Origin: Actinoplanes italicus
GTDB taxonomy: Bacteria > Actinomycetota > Actinomycetes > Mycobacteriales > Micromonosporaceae
DNA length: 64,000 nucleotides
Direction: 5' to 3'
Assembly (NCBI RefSeq): GCF_003001815.1
Contig: NZ_PVMZ01000007.1
Location: 248,001 to 312,000, forward strand
Shown here: one piece after another, positions 36,185 through 43,725 of the stretch
How positions within the stretch are numbered: the stretch's first letter is position 1
Layout: each line of letters opens with the position of its first letter
The notes under the pieces: generated by a model
Database searches by the model: none
Told to the model about the DNA's origin: nothing
The model's input: only the letters and a program-made list of their open reading frames with translations
Program-made: the position numbers and the translations under genes

Positions 36185-36948
36185 CCGTCGTCACCGAGAT
36201 CCCGCTGTTCCACGGGTTCGCGCCGATCACGCTGGACGAACTGGTCGGCGAGGCCGCCCTGCTGACCCGCCTGGACCGCAAGTACGTCCTCCCGGCCGCC
36301 GCGCTGCCCCACCTGCTGGACCGGATGCCGGCCGGGGTGCGGGCGCTGCAGATCGACGGCCGGCGCGTCTTCGGTTACCGGTCGATCTACTTCGACACGG
36401 CCGGTCTCGACAGCTTCCACGCGGCCGCCCATCGGCGCCGGCGCCGCTTCAAGGTCCGGGTGCGGACCTATCTGGACAGTGGGCTCGACTTCGTCGAGGT
36501 GAAGACTCGCGGTTCGCGCGGGGTCACGGTCAAGGAGCGGATGCCGTACGCCGGGGACGGCTCCGATCTGGGCCCGGAGGGCCGGGCGTACGCCGCCGGG
36601 GTGCTGTCGGGCGCCGGCATCGACCCGCACGTCCACGATCTGCGCCCGGTGATGGCGACCTTCTACCGGCGCAACACCCTCTACGTCCCGTCGACCGGCA
36701 GCCGCGTCACCATCGACACCGGCCTGGCGTGGCAGCTCGCGGACGGCAGAACCGTCCTCATGCCGCACTCGGTGATCGTCGAGACCAAGTCCGGCCGGGT
36801 CGCCTCGGACGTCGACCGGCTGCTCTGGTCGCTCGGCCACCGGCCCGCCTCCATCTCCAAGTACGCGACCGGCCTCGCCGCGCTGCGCCCCGAACTGCCC
36901 TCCAACCACTGGCGTCCCGTTCTGCGCCGCCACTTCTCCAGCCTCTGA
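36181..36948 (+). CDS. VTC-domain (polyphosphate polymerase-like) protein
   Basis: A 255-residue tunnel-fold (CYTH-related) VTC domain. RLDRKYVLPAAALPHLL opens the domain, KVRVRTYLDSG and FVEVKTRGSRGVTVKERM supply the basic tunnel residues, and ETKSGRVASDVDRLL and SISKYATGLA close it. In eukaryotes Vtc4 makes polyphosphate from ATP; the bacterial homologues next to DUF4956 are unproven. ATG 36181 overlaps DUF4956, so the proteins probably work together at the membrane. Confidence 0.88.
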   Translation: MTVVTEIPLFHGFAPITLDELVGEAALLTRLDRKYVLPAAALPHLLDRMPAGVRALQIDGRRVFGYRSIYFDTAGLDSFHAAAHRRRRRFKVRVRTYLDSGLDFVEVKTRGSRGVTVKERMPYAGDGSDLGPEGRAYAAGVLSGAGIDPHVHDLRPVMATFYRRNTLYVPSTGSRVTIDTGLAWQLADGRTVLMPHSVIVETKSGRVASDVDRLLWSLGHRPASISKYATGLAALRPELPSNHWRPVLRRHFSSL

Positions 36949-36976
36949 TCCTCACCGCTTTCGAGAAAGGGTCCTG

Positions 36977-38857
36977 ATGAGACTCCGCAAGAAGGTCATC
37001 GCCGCCGTCAGCTCCCTTGCCCTGGCCTCGGCCGTCCTGGCCGGATGCTCCTCCCCGGAGGGCGCCGGGACCACCGCCGTCGCCGCGACCAGCGTGGCCG
37101 CCGCGTCCGTGGACGGCACGCAGAACGCCTCCGCGGTCCTGAAGGCGAACAAAACGGTGCACACCGCGGCCGCTTCCTCGGACTCGGTCGCCGTCGACCT
37201 GACCGGCAGCTCGGCCACGTCGTCGAGTGACGCCGTCAAGGTCGACGGCGACACGGTCACCATCACCGCGGCCGGGACGTACCGGATCAGCGGACAGCTC
37301 GACGGCCAGATCGTCGTGAACGCGCCGGACGCCGCCGTGACGCTGATCCTGGACGGCGCCGAGATCAGCAGCGGCACCACCGCAGCGATCGCCGCGACCG
37401 AGATCGATCAGCTCGTGCTGTCGCTCGCCGACGGCAGCACCAACACGCTGTCGGATGCCTCGTCGTACGCCGGGGACGCCGATGTCAACGCCGCGCTGTT
37501 CAGCGCCGGGGATCTGACCGTCACGGGCTCCGGCAGGCTGACGGTCAAGGGCAACGGCAACGACGGCATCACCAGCAAGGACGGCCTCCTGGTCGGCTCC
37601 GGCACGATCACCGTGACGGCGAAGGACGACGGCCTGCGCGGCAGGGACTACGTGTCGATCGTGGACGGTGCCGTCACGGTCACCGCGGGCGGCGACGGGA
37701 TCAAGGCCGACAACGACGAGGACGCCGACTCGGGTTACGTGGTGATCTCCGGCGGTACGGTCGAGCTGACCAGCACCGGCGACGGCGTGGACGCGGTCAC
37801 CGACATCGTGCAGACCGGTGGCACGCTGACCGTCGCGGCCGGTGGCGGGCACACCGTCAAGCCGGCCGACGACGCCTCCGCCAAGGGCCTCAAGTCCGGT
37901 GTGATCACCGTCCTGGAGGGTGGCACGGCCACCGTCGACGCCTCGGACGATGCGGTGCACAGCGACGGCGCCGTGCACTTCAACGGCGCGAAGGTGACCG
38001 TGGCCAGCGGTGACGACGGCGTGCACGCCGAGGGCCAGCAGATCGTGGACGGCGGCAGCCTGTCGGTGACCGCGGCGGTCGAAGGGCTGGAGGCGGCCGA
38101 CTTCGTCCTCAACGACGGCAGGGTGCGCGTGGTGTCGAGCGACGACGGCATCAACGGCGCCGGCGGCACGAGCACCGCCACCACCGACCAGGGCGGGACC
38201 CAGGACGCCACTCAAGGCGGCGCCCAGGGCGGGCCCGCTGCCGGTGGCGGCTTCCCGGACGGCGGCGGTGACACCGCCGGTGGCGGCTTCCCAGGCGGCG
38301 GTCCCGGTGGTGGCGGTGAGAACGTCGGTGACTTCTCGGTCGTGGTCAACGGCGGCACCCTGGTGATCGACTCGGAGGGTGACGGTCTCGACTCCAACGG
38401 CACCGCCTCGATCACCGGCGGCACGGTCGTGGTGAACGGGCCGGAGGGCAACGGCAACGGGGCGCTGGACGTCAACGGGACGTTCACGATCAGCGGTGGC
38501 ACGCTGCTCGCCGCGGGCAGCGCCGGCATGGTGGTCACGCCGGGTGCCGACTCGGCGCAGGGCTGGATCTCGGCGACACTGGACAGCGCGGTCGCGGCCG
38601 GTACGACGGTGCAGATCGCCGACGGCGACGGCACGCTCGTCGGCACGTACGTGACCGGCAAGACGGTGCAGAACATCACGTACTCCTCGCCGAGGATCAA
38701 GACCGGTCAGTCGTACACGATCTCGACCGGAGGCACCGCGAGCGGCACGAGCACCGGCGGCCTGGCCGCGTCCGGCAGGCTCGGCTCCGCCGCGAAGATC
38801 GCCACCGTGACCGCCGGCCAGGCACCGTCCGGCGGCGGCCAGCGCCGGGGCCGCTGA
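36977..38857 (+). CDS. Surface lipoprotein with carbohydrate-binding (DUF4353-like) repeats
   Basis: A 626-residue lipoprotein: signal LRKKVIAAVSSLALASAV with lipobox LAGC near residue 23. The body is a right-handed beta-helix-like region with repeated short motifs SDDAVHSDGAVHFNG, SGDDGVHAEG and SSDDGINGAGG, interrupted near residues 395-450 by a Gly-rich linker. This pattern matches the DUF4353 'carbohydrate-binding domain' family. It lies 28 bp after VTC, forming a three-gene operon whose product set suggests synthesis and display of a surface polymer. Low sequence complexity is expected for such a fold. Confidence 0.85.
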   Translation: MRLRKKVIAAVSSLALASAVLAGCSSPEGAGTTAVAATSVAAASVDGTQNASAVLKANKTVHTAAASSDSVAVDLTGSSATSSSDAVKVDGDTVTITAAGTYRISGQLDGQIVVNAPDAAVTLILDGAEISSGTTAAIAATEIDQLVLSLADGSTNTLSDASSYAGDADVNAALFSAGDLTVTGSGRLTVKGNGNDGITSKDGLLVGSGTITVTAKDDGLRGRDYVSIVDGAVTVTAGGDGIKADNDEDADSGYVVISGGTVELTSTGDGVDAVTDIVQTGGTLTVAAGGGHTVKPADDASAKGLKSGVITVLEGGTATVDASDDAVHSDGAVHFNGAKVTVASGDDGVHAEGQQIVDGGSLSVTAAVEGLEAADFVLNDGRVRVVSSDDGINGAGGTSTATTDQGGTQDATQGGAQGGPAAGGGFPDGGGDTAGGGFPGGGPGGGGENVGDFSVVVNGGTLVIDSEGDGLDSNGTASITGGTVVVNGPEGNGNGALDVNGTFTISGGTLLAAGSAGMVVTPGADSAQGWISATLDSAVAAGTTVQIADGDGTLVGTYVTGKTVQNITYSSPRIKTGQSYTISTGGTASGTSTGGLAASGRLGSAAKIATVTAGQAPSGGGQRRGR

Positions 38858-38881
38858 CCCCTCACCCCGGACCGGCTGTGC

Positions 38882-38918
38882 CGTACTGCTGCCTCAGCCC
38901 CGCCGAGACAGCAGTACG
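38882..38918. terminator. Hairpin A of twin terminator
   Basis: CGTACTGCTG (38882-38891) pairs with CAGCAGTACG (38909-38918); one mismatch later CTC pairs with GAG. The loop contains CCCCGCC, shared with hairpin B. Confidence 0.75.
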
Positions 38919-38937
38919 AGCCAGCCGCAAAGATCTG

Positions 38938-38988
38938 GCTGTGCCCTGCCGCTGTCCCTGCCCCGCCGAGACAGCGGCAGGGCACAGC
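38938..38988. terminator. Hairpin B of twin terminator
   Basis: A perfect 19-bp stem, GCTGTGCCCTGCCGCTGTC at 38938-38956, pairs with its complement at 38970-38988 across a 13-base loop (CCTGCCCCGCCGA). Located 80 bp beyond the surface lipoprotein stop. Both hairpins share the same loop core. Confidence 0.85.
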
Positions 38989-39116
38989 TCGTGATTAGGT
39001 TGTGACTAAAGCGTCGCTCTTCGAGTTGACCTCGACGTCCGCCAAGCGCCTAGGCATGAGTATGCTGAGGCCGATCCCCAGCGGAGCATCCACACAGGAC
39101 TGTCGAAGAGGTCCAC

Positions 39117-40022
39117 GTGTCCGACGAAGTGACCGACAACGACGACAACGGCGTCAGCCATAACAGTGGTGCCACGGTCCGCCGGCTTCAGCTCGGCGGC
39201 CATTTGCGTGCCCTTCGCCGGGCCAAGGGGCTCACCCGCGACCAGGCCGGTTACACGATCCGGGCCAGCGAGTCGAAGATCAGCCGGATGGAGCTGGGCC
39301 GCGTCAGCTTCAAGGAACGCGACGTCACCGACCTGCTGAAACTCTACGGCGTCGAGGATCCGGCCGAGCACCGCCGGGTGCTGGCCATGATGCGCGAGGC
39401 CAACGCGCCGAGCTGCTGGCAGGCCTACGGCGACGTCCTCGACACGTGGTTCCAGAACTATCTCGACCTGGAGCAGGCGGCCGAGCTGATCCGCACCTAC
39501 GAGATCCAGTTCGTGCCCGGCCTGCTGCAGACCGACGCGTATGCGCGCGCCGTGATCAAACTCGGCCACGACGACGACGGACCCGAGGAGATCAACCGGC
39601 GGGCGCAGCTGCGGATGGCGCGCAAGCAGGTGCTGGACCGGCCCGACGCGCCCCGGCTGTGGGCGGTCCTCGACGAGGCCGTGCTGCGCCGGCCGATCGG
39701 CGGGCGTGAGGTGCTGCGCGAGCAGATCAGCTATCTGCTCGAGGTCTGCGAGTCGCCGCGGGTCCGGCTGCAGGTGATGCCGTTCAGCAAGGGCGGCCAC
39801 GCGGCTGCCGGGCAGGCGTTCAGCATTCTGCGGTTCCCGCACGCGAAACTGCCCGACGTCGTCTACATCGAGCACCTCACGAGCGGCCTCTACCTGGAGC
39901 GCCGTGAGGAGGTCGACAAGTACGCGGCGGCGATCGGCCGCCTGTTCATCGAGGCCGAGCTGCCGGGCCGGACCCCCGAGATCCTGCGCGGCTTCCTGGC
40001 CGAGCTCGACGCCGGCAAGTAA
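39117..40022 (+). CDS. XRE-family regulator with DUF5753 domain
   Basis: A 301-residue regulator common in actinomycetes. An N-terminal helix-turn-helix (QLGGHLRALRRAKGLTRDQAG; ESKISRMELGRVSFKERDVTDLL) is followed by the DUF5753 domain (LDLEQAAELIRTYEIQFVPGLLQT, VLDEAVLRRPIGGREVL, VMPFSKGGHAAAGQAFSILRF). Relatives such as WhiJ act with small DUF397 proteins in development or antibiotic control; no DUF397 gene follows here. GTG 39117. Its last five codons are repeated twice after the stop. Confidence 0.93.
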   Translation: MSDEVTDNDDNGVSHNSGATVRRLQLGGHLRALRRAKGLTRDQAGYTIRASESKISRMELGRVSFKERDVTDLLKLYGVEDPAEHRRVLAMMREANAPSCWQAYGDVLDTWFQNYLDLEQAAELIRTYEIQFVPGLLQTDAYARAVIKLGHDDDGPEEINRRAQLRMARKQVLDRPDAPRLWAVLDEAVLRRPIGGREVLREQISYLLEVCESPRVRLQVMPFSKGGHAAAGQAFSILRFPHAKLPDVVYIEHLTSGLYLERREEVDKYAAAIGRLFIEAELPGRTPEILRGFLAELDAGK

Positions 40023-40092
40023 GCCGGGTCAAGCCGGTGATCAAGCCGGTCGCGACGCCGGCGAGTAAGCGGGCCTCGACGCCGGCGAGTAA
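40008..40092 (+). repeat. Three copies of the 3' end of the regulator gene, each with a stop codon
   Basis: GACGCCGGCAAGTAA (40008-40022, the true gene end) recurs as GACGCCGGCGAGTAA at 40054-40068 and 40078-40092. Each copy ends in TAA. The intervening bases also carry AAGCCGGT-like repeats. This may reflect slipped duplication at the gene terminus. Confidence 0.85.
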
Positions 40093-40154
40093 TCAGGGCC
40101 CTCTCGTAAGCGGACCACAGGGGACCCACAAGATCCGCCGGTTGACTGCGATGC

Positions 40155-41108
40155 GTGACGACGAACCCCTCACCTCACCAGCCCCGCCGGATCGGCCGCC
40201 GCGGATTCCTCGCCGGCGGATTGGGCCTGCTCGCCGCGGCCGGTGGCGGTAGCGCCTGGGCACTCGACCGCTACGTCCTCGACCACGTCGAGGTGAGCGG
40301 CGCCTCGCAGCTCGCTGCACAGAACGTGGTCGCGGCGGAGCCGGACGGCACCGGCACGGCGACCGCGGCCGGTTACTCCAGCGACACCGCGAAGATCTCC
40401 ATCGAGACGGTGACGACCGGGTCCGGTGACGACCGGGTCACCTACTTCGTGGCGGACGTGCGGGTGACCGACGCGACGATCGTGAAGTCGGCGTTCGCCG
40501 AGGACCAGTTCGGCGAGAACATCATCGCCTACCCCTCGGAGATCGCGGCGTCGGCGAACGCGGTGCTCGCGATCAACGGCGACTACTACGGTTTCCGCGA
40601 CACCGGCATCGTGATCCGCAACGGCGTGAAATTTCGTGACAAAGGGGCACGACAAGGTCTCGCGCTGTACGCCGACGGGTCGATGAAGCTCTACGACGAG
40701 ACCGCCACCAGTGCCGACGAGCTGATCAGTGACGGGGTGTGGAACACGCTGTCGTTCGGGCCCGGACTCGTCGACGACGGCACGGTGATCAGCGGCATCG
40801 ACCGGATCGAGGTCGACACCAACTTCGGCAACCACTCCGTCCAGGGACAGCAGCCGCGCACCGGCATCGGCCTGGTCGGCAACAACCACCTGCTGTTCGT
40901 CGTCGCCGACGGGCGCAGCAGCGGATACAGCCGCGGCGTCACGATGCCGGAGTTCGCGCGGATCTTCGCCGACCGGGGCGCGCGGACCGCCTACAACCTC
41001 GACGGAGGCGGCTCCTCGGCGATGATCTTCCGGGGCGGTCTGGTGAACAATCCTCTCGGCAAGGGAAGAGAACGAGGCACCAGCGACATCCTGTACGTGG
41101 CGGGCTAA
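40155..41108 (+). CDS. Exported phosphodiester glycosidase (NAGPA family)
   Basis: A 317-residue protein exported by the Tat route: RRIGRRGFLAGGLGLLAAAG at residues 11-30. The NAGPA-type domain has ETVTTGSGDDRVTYFVADVRV, the central LAINGDYYGFRDTGIVIRNG and the hallmark AYNLDGGGSSAMIF near residue 283. Relatives remove phosphodiester-linked sugars and are associated with exopolysaccharide or teichoic-type polymers. GTG 40155 is the only start giving the Tat signal. The glycosyltransferase gene starts 3 bp after its stop, so both likely act on one envelope glycan. Confidence 0.88.
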   Translation: MTTNPSPHQPRRIGRRGFLAGGLGLLAAAGGGSAWALDRYVLDHVEVSGASQLAAQNVVAAEPDGTGTATAAGYSSDTAKISIETVTTGSGDDRVTYFVADVRVTDATIVKSAFAEDQFGENIIAYPSEIAASANAVLAINGDYYGFRDTGIVIRNGVKFRDKGARQGLALYADGSMKLYDETATSADELISDGVWNTLSFGPGLVDDGTVISGIDRIEVDTNFGNHSVQGQQPRTGIGLVGNNHLLFVVADGRSSGYSRGVTMPEFARIFADRGARTAYNLDGGGSSAMIFRGGLVNNPLGKGRERGTSDILYVAG

Positions 41109-41111
41109 GCC

Positions 41112-42176
41112 GTGATCGTGCTGATTCCCGCCTACCAGCCCGACCACCGTCTCGCGCACCTGGTCGAACGCCTGAACCGCCATCAGGTCCTCGTCGTCGA
41201 CGACGGCAGCGGTCCCCCGTACGCCCAAGCCTTCGAAGAAGCCCGCCGCGCCGGCGCCGAAGTGATCACCCTGCCCACCAACCGCGGCAAGGGTTTCGCC
41301 CTGAAGACCGGTTTCGCCCATGTGGCCGCCCGTTATCCGGGCGAGGACGTGATCTGCGCCGACAGCGACGGCCAGCACCGGGCCGACGACATCGAGGCCG
41401 TCGCCGAGCGGTTGCGCACCACCCCGGCCGCCATGGTGCTCGGCGTGCGCCGGTTCACCGGACCGGTCCCGGCCCGCAGCCGGTACGGCAACGCCGCCAC
41501 CCGCGTCCTGTTCCGGATGATCACCGGATTGGCGGTGACCGACACCCAGACCGGGCTGCGCGGCTACCCGGCACGGATGCTCGGCCGGCTCGGCGGCGTG
41601 CCCGGCGACCGTTTCGAGTACGAGCTGCGGCTGCTGCTGCGCGCCGCCCGGGAACGCCTGCCGGTCGAGGAGGTCGGGATCGCCACCGTCTACCTGGAGG
41701 GCAACCGGTCGTCGCACTTCCGGCCGGTCATCGACTCGGCCCGGATCTACGGCCCGCTGCTCGCCTTCGCCGGCTCGTCGCTGCTCGCGTTCGCCGTCGA
41801 CGCCGCCCTGCTGGCCGGCATGGTGGCGCTCACCGGTCAGCTGGCCACCTCCGCGGTCGCCGCCCGGCTGGTCAGCGCCACCCTCAACTACTCGGTCAAC
41901 CGGTCGGCCGTCTTCGGTGGCGGCGAGCGGGTGCCGCACCGGCGGGCGCTGCCCCGCTACGCCGCCCTCGCCGTCGTCTCGCTCACCGCGAACGTGCTGC
42001 TCCTGCGGTTCCTGACGTCGGCGACCGGCTCGCTCGCGATCGGCAAGGTGATCACCGAGGCGGCGCTCTTCCTGGCCGGGTTCGCCGTCCAGCGGATGTT
42101 CGTCTTCCACCGCCGGTCGTCCGCCACCGGCACCCCGATCGCAACCGCACGACAGCCGGCCGGCACCCGGCGGTGA
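41112..42176 (+). CDS. GT2 glycosyltransferase fused to GtrA-like membrane domain
   Basis: A 354-residue protein. Residues 1-215 form a GT2 catalytic domain: VLIPAYQPDHRL, VVDDGSG, NRGKGFALKTGF, ADSDGQH (nucleotide-sugar/metal site), TQTGLRGYP. Residues about 218-340 form a four-helix GtrA-like domain (LLAFAGSSLLAFAVDAALLAG; VSATLNYSVNRSAVF). GT2-GtrA fusions transfer sugars to or from polyprenyl phosphate and move them across the membrane. GTG 41112 follows the NAGPA gene by 3 bp. The glycan target is unknown. Confidence 0.9.
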   Translation: MIVLIPAYQPDHRLAHLVERLNRHQVLVVDDGSGPPYAQAFEEARRAGAEVITLPTNRGKGFALKTGFAHVAARYPGEDVICADSDGQHRADDIEAVAERLRTTPAAMVLGVRRFTGPVPARSRYGNAATRVLFRMITGLAVTDTQTGLRGYPARMLGRLGGVPGDRFEYELRLLLRAARERLPVEEVGIATVYLEGNRSSHFRPVIDSARIYGPLLAFAGSSLLAFAVDAALLAGMVALTGQLATSAVAARLVSATLNYSVNRSAVFGGGERVPHRRALPRYAALAVVSLTANVLLLRFLTSATGSLAIGKVITEAALFLAGFAVQRMFVFHRRSSATGTPIATARQPAGTRR

Positions 42177-42189
42177 TCACGCTTGCGGA

Positions 42190-43677
42190 ATGACCGACGA
42201 CCTCGGCAAGTCCCCCCGTCGTGTCGCGGCCTGGCATCTGTGTCTCGCCGCGATCCCGATCGTCATCGGCGCGTACTTCGCGATGGTCCAGGCCGGCGTG
42301 TGGCCCGCCGGGCAGGTCGCGCTCTACGTCAGTGCGAACGTGACCTTCGCGGTCGCGGCCCTGGTCGTGTCGCGGCGGCTGCCGGCGATGCGGACGATCC
42401 TGATCTTCCTGGCCGGTTCCGCGGCGGCCGGCGCGACCGGTGACGTGCTGTTCTACGTGGACGCCCTGATCCACGGTGAACCGCCCTATCCCGGCGTCCC
42501 GGACCTGTTCTACCTGATCGCCTACCCTTTGATGGCGGTCGGCCTGATCCTGGTCGTCCGGCGGCGGACCCCCGGCTGGGACAGCGCCAGCGTGATCGAC
42601 GCGGCGATCGTCGCGATCGGCGCCGGCTACCTGGTCTTCCTGTTCCTCGTGGTGCCGCTGGTCGACTTCGGGGACAAGGTCACCTCGCTCGTCTCGATCG
42701 CCTACCCGATCGGTGACCTGATGCTGATCGTGGTCGGCGCCCGCCTCATGCTCGGCGCCGGGCCGCGTACCACCGCGCTGCGTTTCATCGGCGCCTACCT
42801 GGGTCTCGTCCTGATCGCCGACGCGATCTACGGCTTCCAGACCCAGGCCGGGACGTACGTGGCCGGCAACTTCCTCGACGCGTTCTGGATGACGGCGAGC
42901 TTCTGCATGGCGGCCGGAGTGCTGCACCCGTCGGCGCCCAAGCTCGTCGCCGTGTCCAACACCGCCACCCCCGACGCCACCCCCGGCCGCCTGGCCATCC
43001 TGGCGATCGCCGCGATCACCGCGCCCACCTCGATGGTGATCCAGCACCTCCGCGACGAGGAGGAGCACCTGGTCGCCGCGGCGGTCATCTGCAACCTGCT
43101 GTTCCTGCTGGTCATGGTCCGGATGGCGCTGCTCGTCCAGGCGCAGCGGCACGCCGCGGTCACCGACGGGCTCACCGGTCTGCGCAGCCGCCGGTTCTTC
43201 GAGCAGGCGCTCGGCAACCAGGGTGAGCGGTCGGCCAAGTCCGGTGTGCCGGTCAGCGTCCTGCTGCTCGACATCGACCATTTCAAGAGCGTCAACGACA
43301 CGTACGGCCACAACGGCGGCGACCGCGTCCTCGTCGAGGTGACGCACCGCCTGCGCGAACTGGTCCGCCCCGGCGACGTGGTCGCCCGCTACGGCGGTGA
43401 GGAGTTCGCGGTGCTGCTGCCCGACACGACCACCGCCCAGGCCGTCGAGGTCGCCGAGCGGATCCGGCGCGGGGTCAGCGCGGCACCGATCGCGGTCGGC
43501 GACTCCCGCCTGCTCACCGTGACCGTCTCGGGCGGCATCGCCGGCATGCCGGCCGCCGGTACGACCGAGGAGCTGGTGCTGGCCGCGGACCGGGCGCTGT
43601 ACGCGGCCAAGCACGCGGGCCGCAACCGGGTAGCCTCCGCCGACGACCAGGCGATCGAGGAGCCCGTCGCCGTCTGA
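42190..43677 (+). CDS. Membrane diguanylate cyclase with GGEEF
   Basis: A 495-residue protein with about eight to nine N-terminal helices (residues 15-310, MASE-like) and a C-terminal GGDEF domain. LTGLRSRRFFEQAL, LLLDIDHFKSVNDTYGHNGGD, and the active-site RYGGEEFAVLLPD are intact. The inhibitory site RPGD stands five residues before GGEEF, so product inhibition is expected. It makes c-di-GMP, which controls development in actinomycetes. ATG 42190 follows the glycosyltransferase by 13 bp. Confidence 0.94.
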   Translation: MTDDLGKSPRRVAAWHLCLAAIPIVIGAYFAMVQAGVWPAGQVALYVSANVTFAVAALVVSRRLPAMRTILIFLAGSAAAGATGDVLFYVDALIHGEPPYPGVPDLFYLIAYPLMAVGLILVVRRRTPGWDSASVIDAAIVAIGAGYLVFLFLVVPLVDFGDKVTSLVSIAYPIGDLMLIVVGARLMLGAGPRTTALRFIGAYLGLVLIADAIYGFQTQAGTYVAGNFLDAFWMTASFCMAAGVLHPSAPKLVAVSNTATPDATPGRLAILAIAAITAPTSMVIQHLRDEEEHLVAAAVICNLLFLLVMVRMALLVQAQRHAAVTDGLTGLRSRRFFEQALGNQGERSAKSGVPVSVLLLDIDHFKSVNDTYGHNGGDRVLVEVTHRLRELVRPGDVVARYGGEEFAVLLPDTTTAQAVEVAERIRRGVSAAPIAVGDSRLLTVTVSGGIAGMPAAGTTEELVLAADRALYAAKHAGRNRVASADDQAIEEPVAV

Positions 43678-43725
43678 CCCGGCCGGGCTCTCACCGGCTG
43701 GGCGGGACGCGGCAGAATCGTCGGC

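Noticed and set aside
40023..40154. A DUF397 gene after the DUF5753 regulator
   Set aside because: Expected from other genomes, but the interval holds only repeats and stops.
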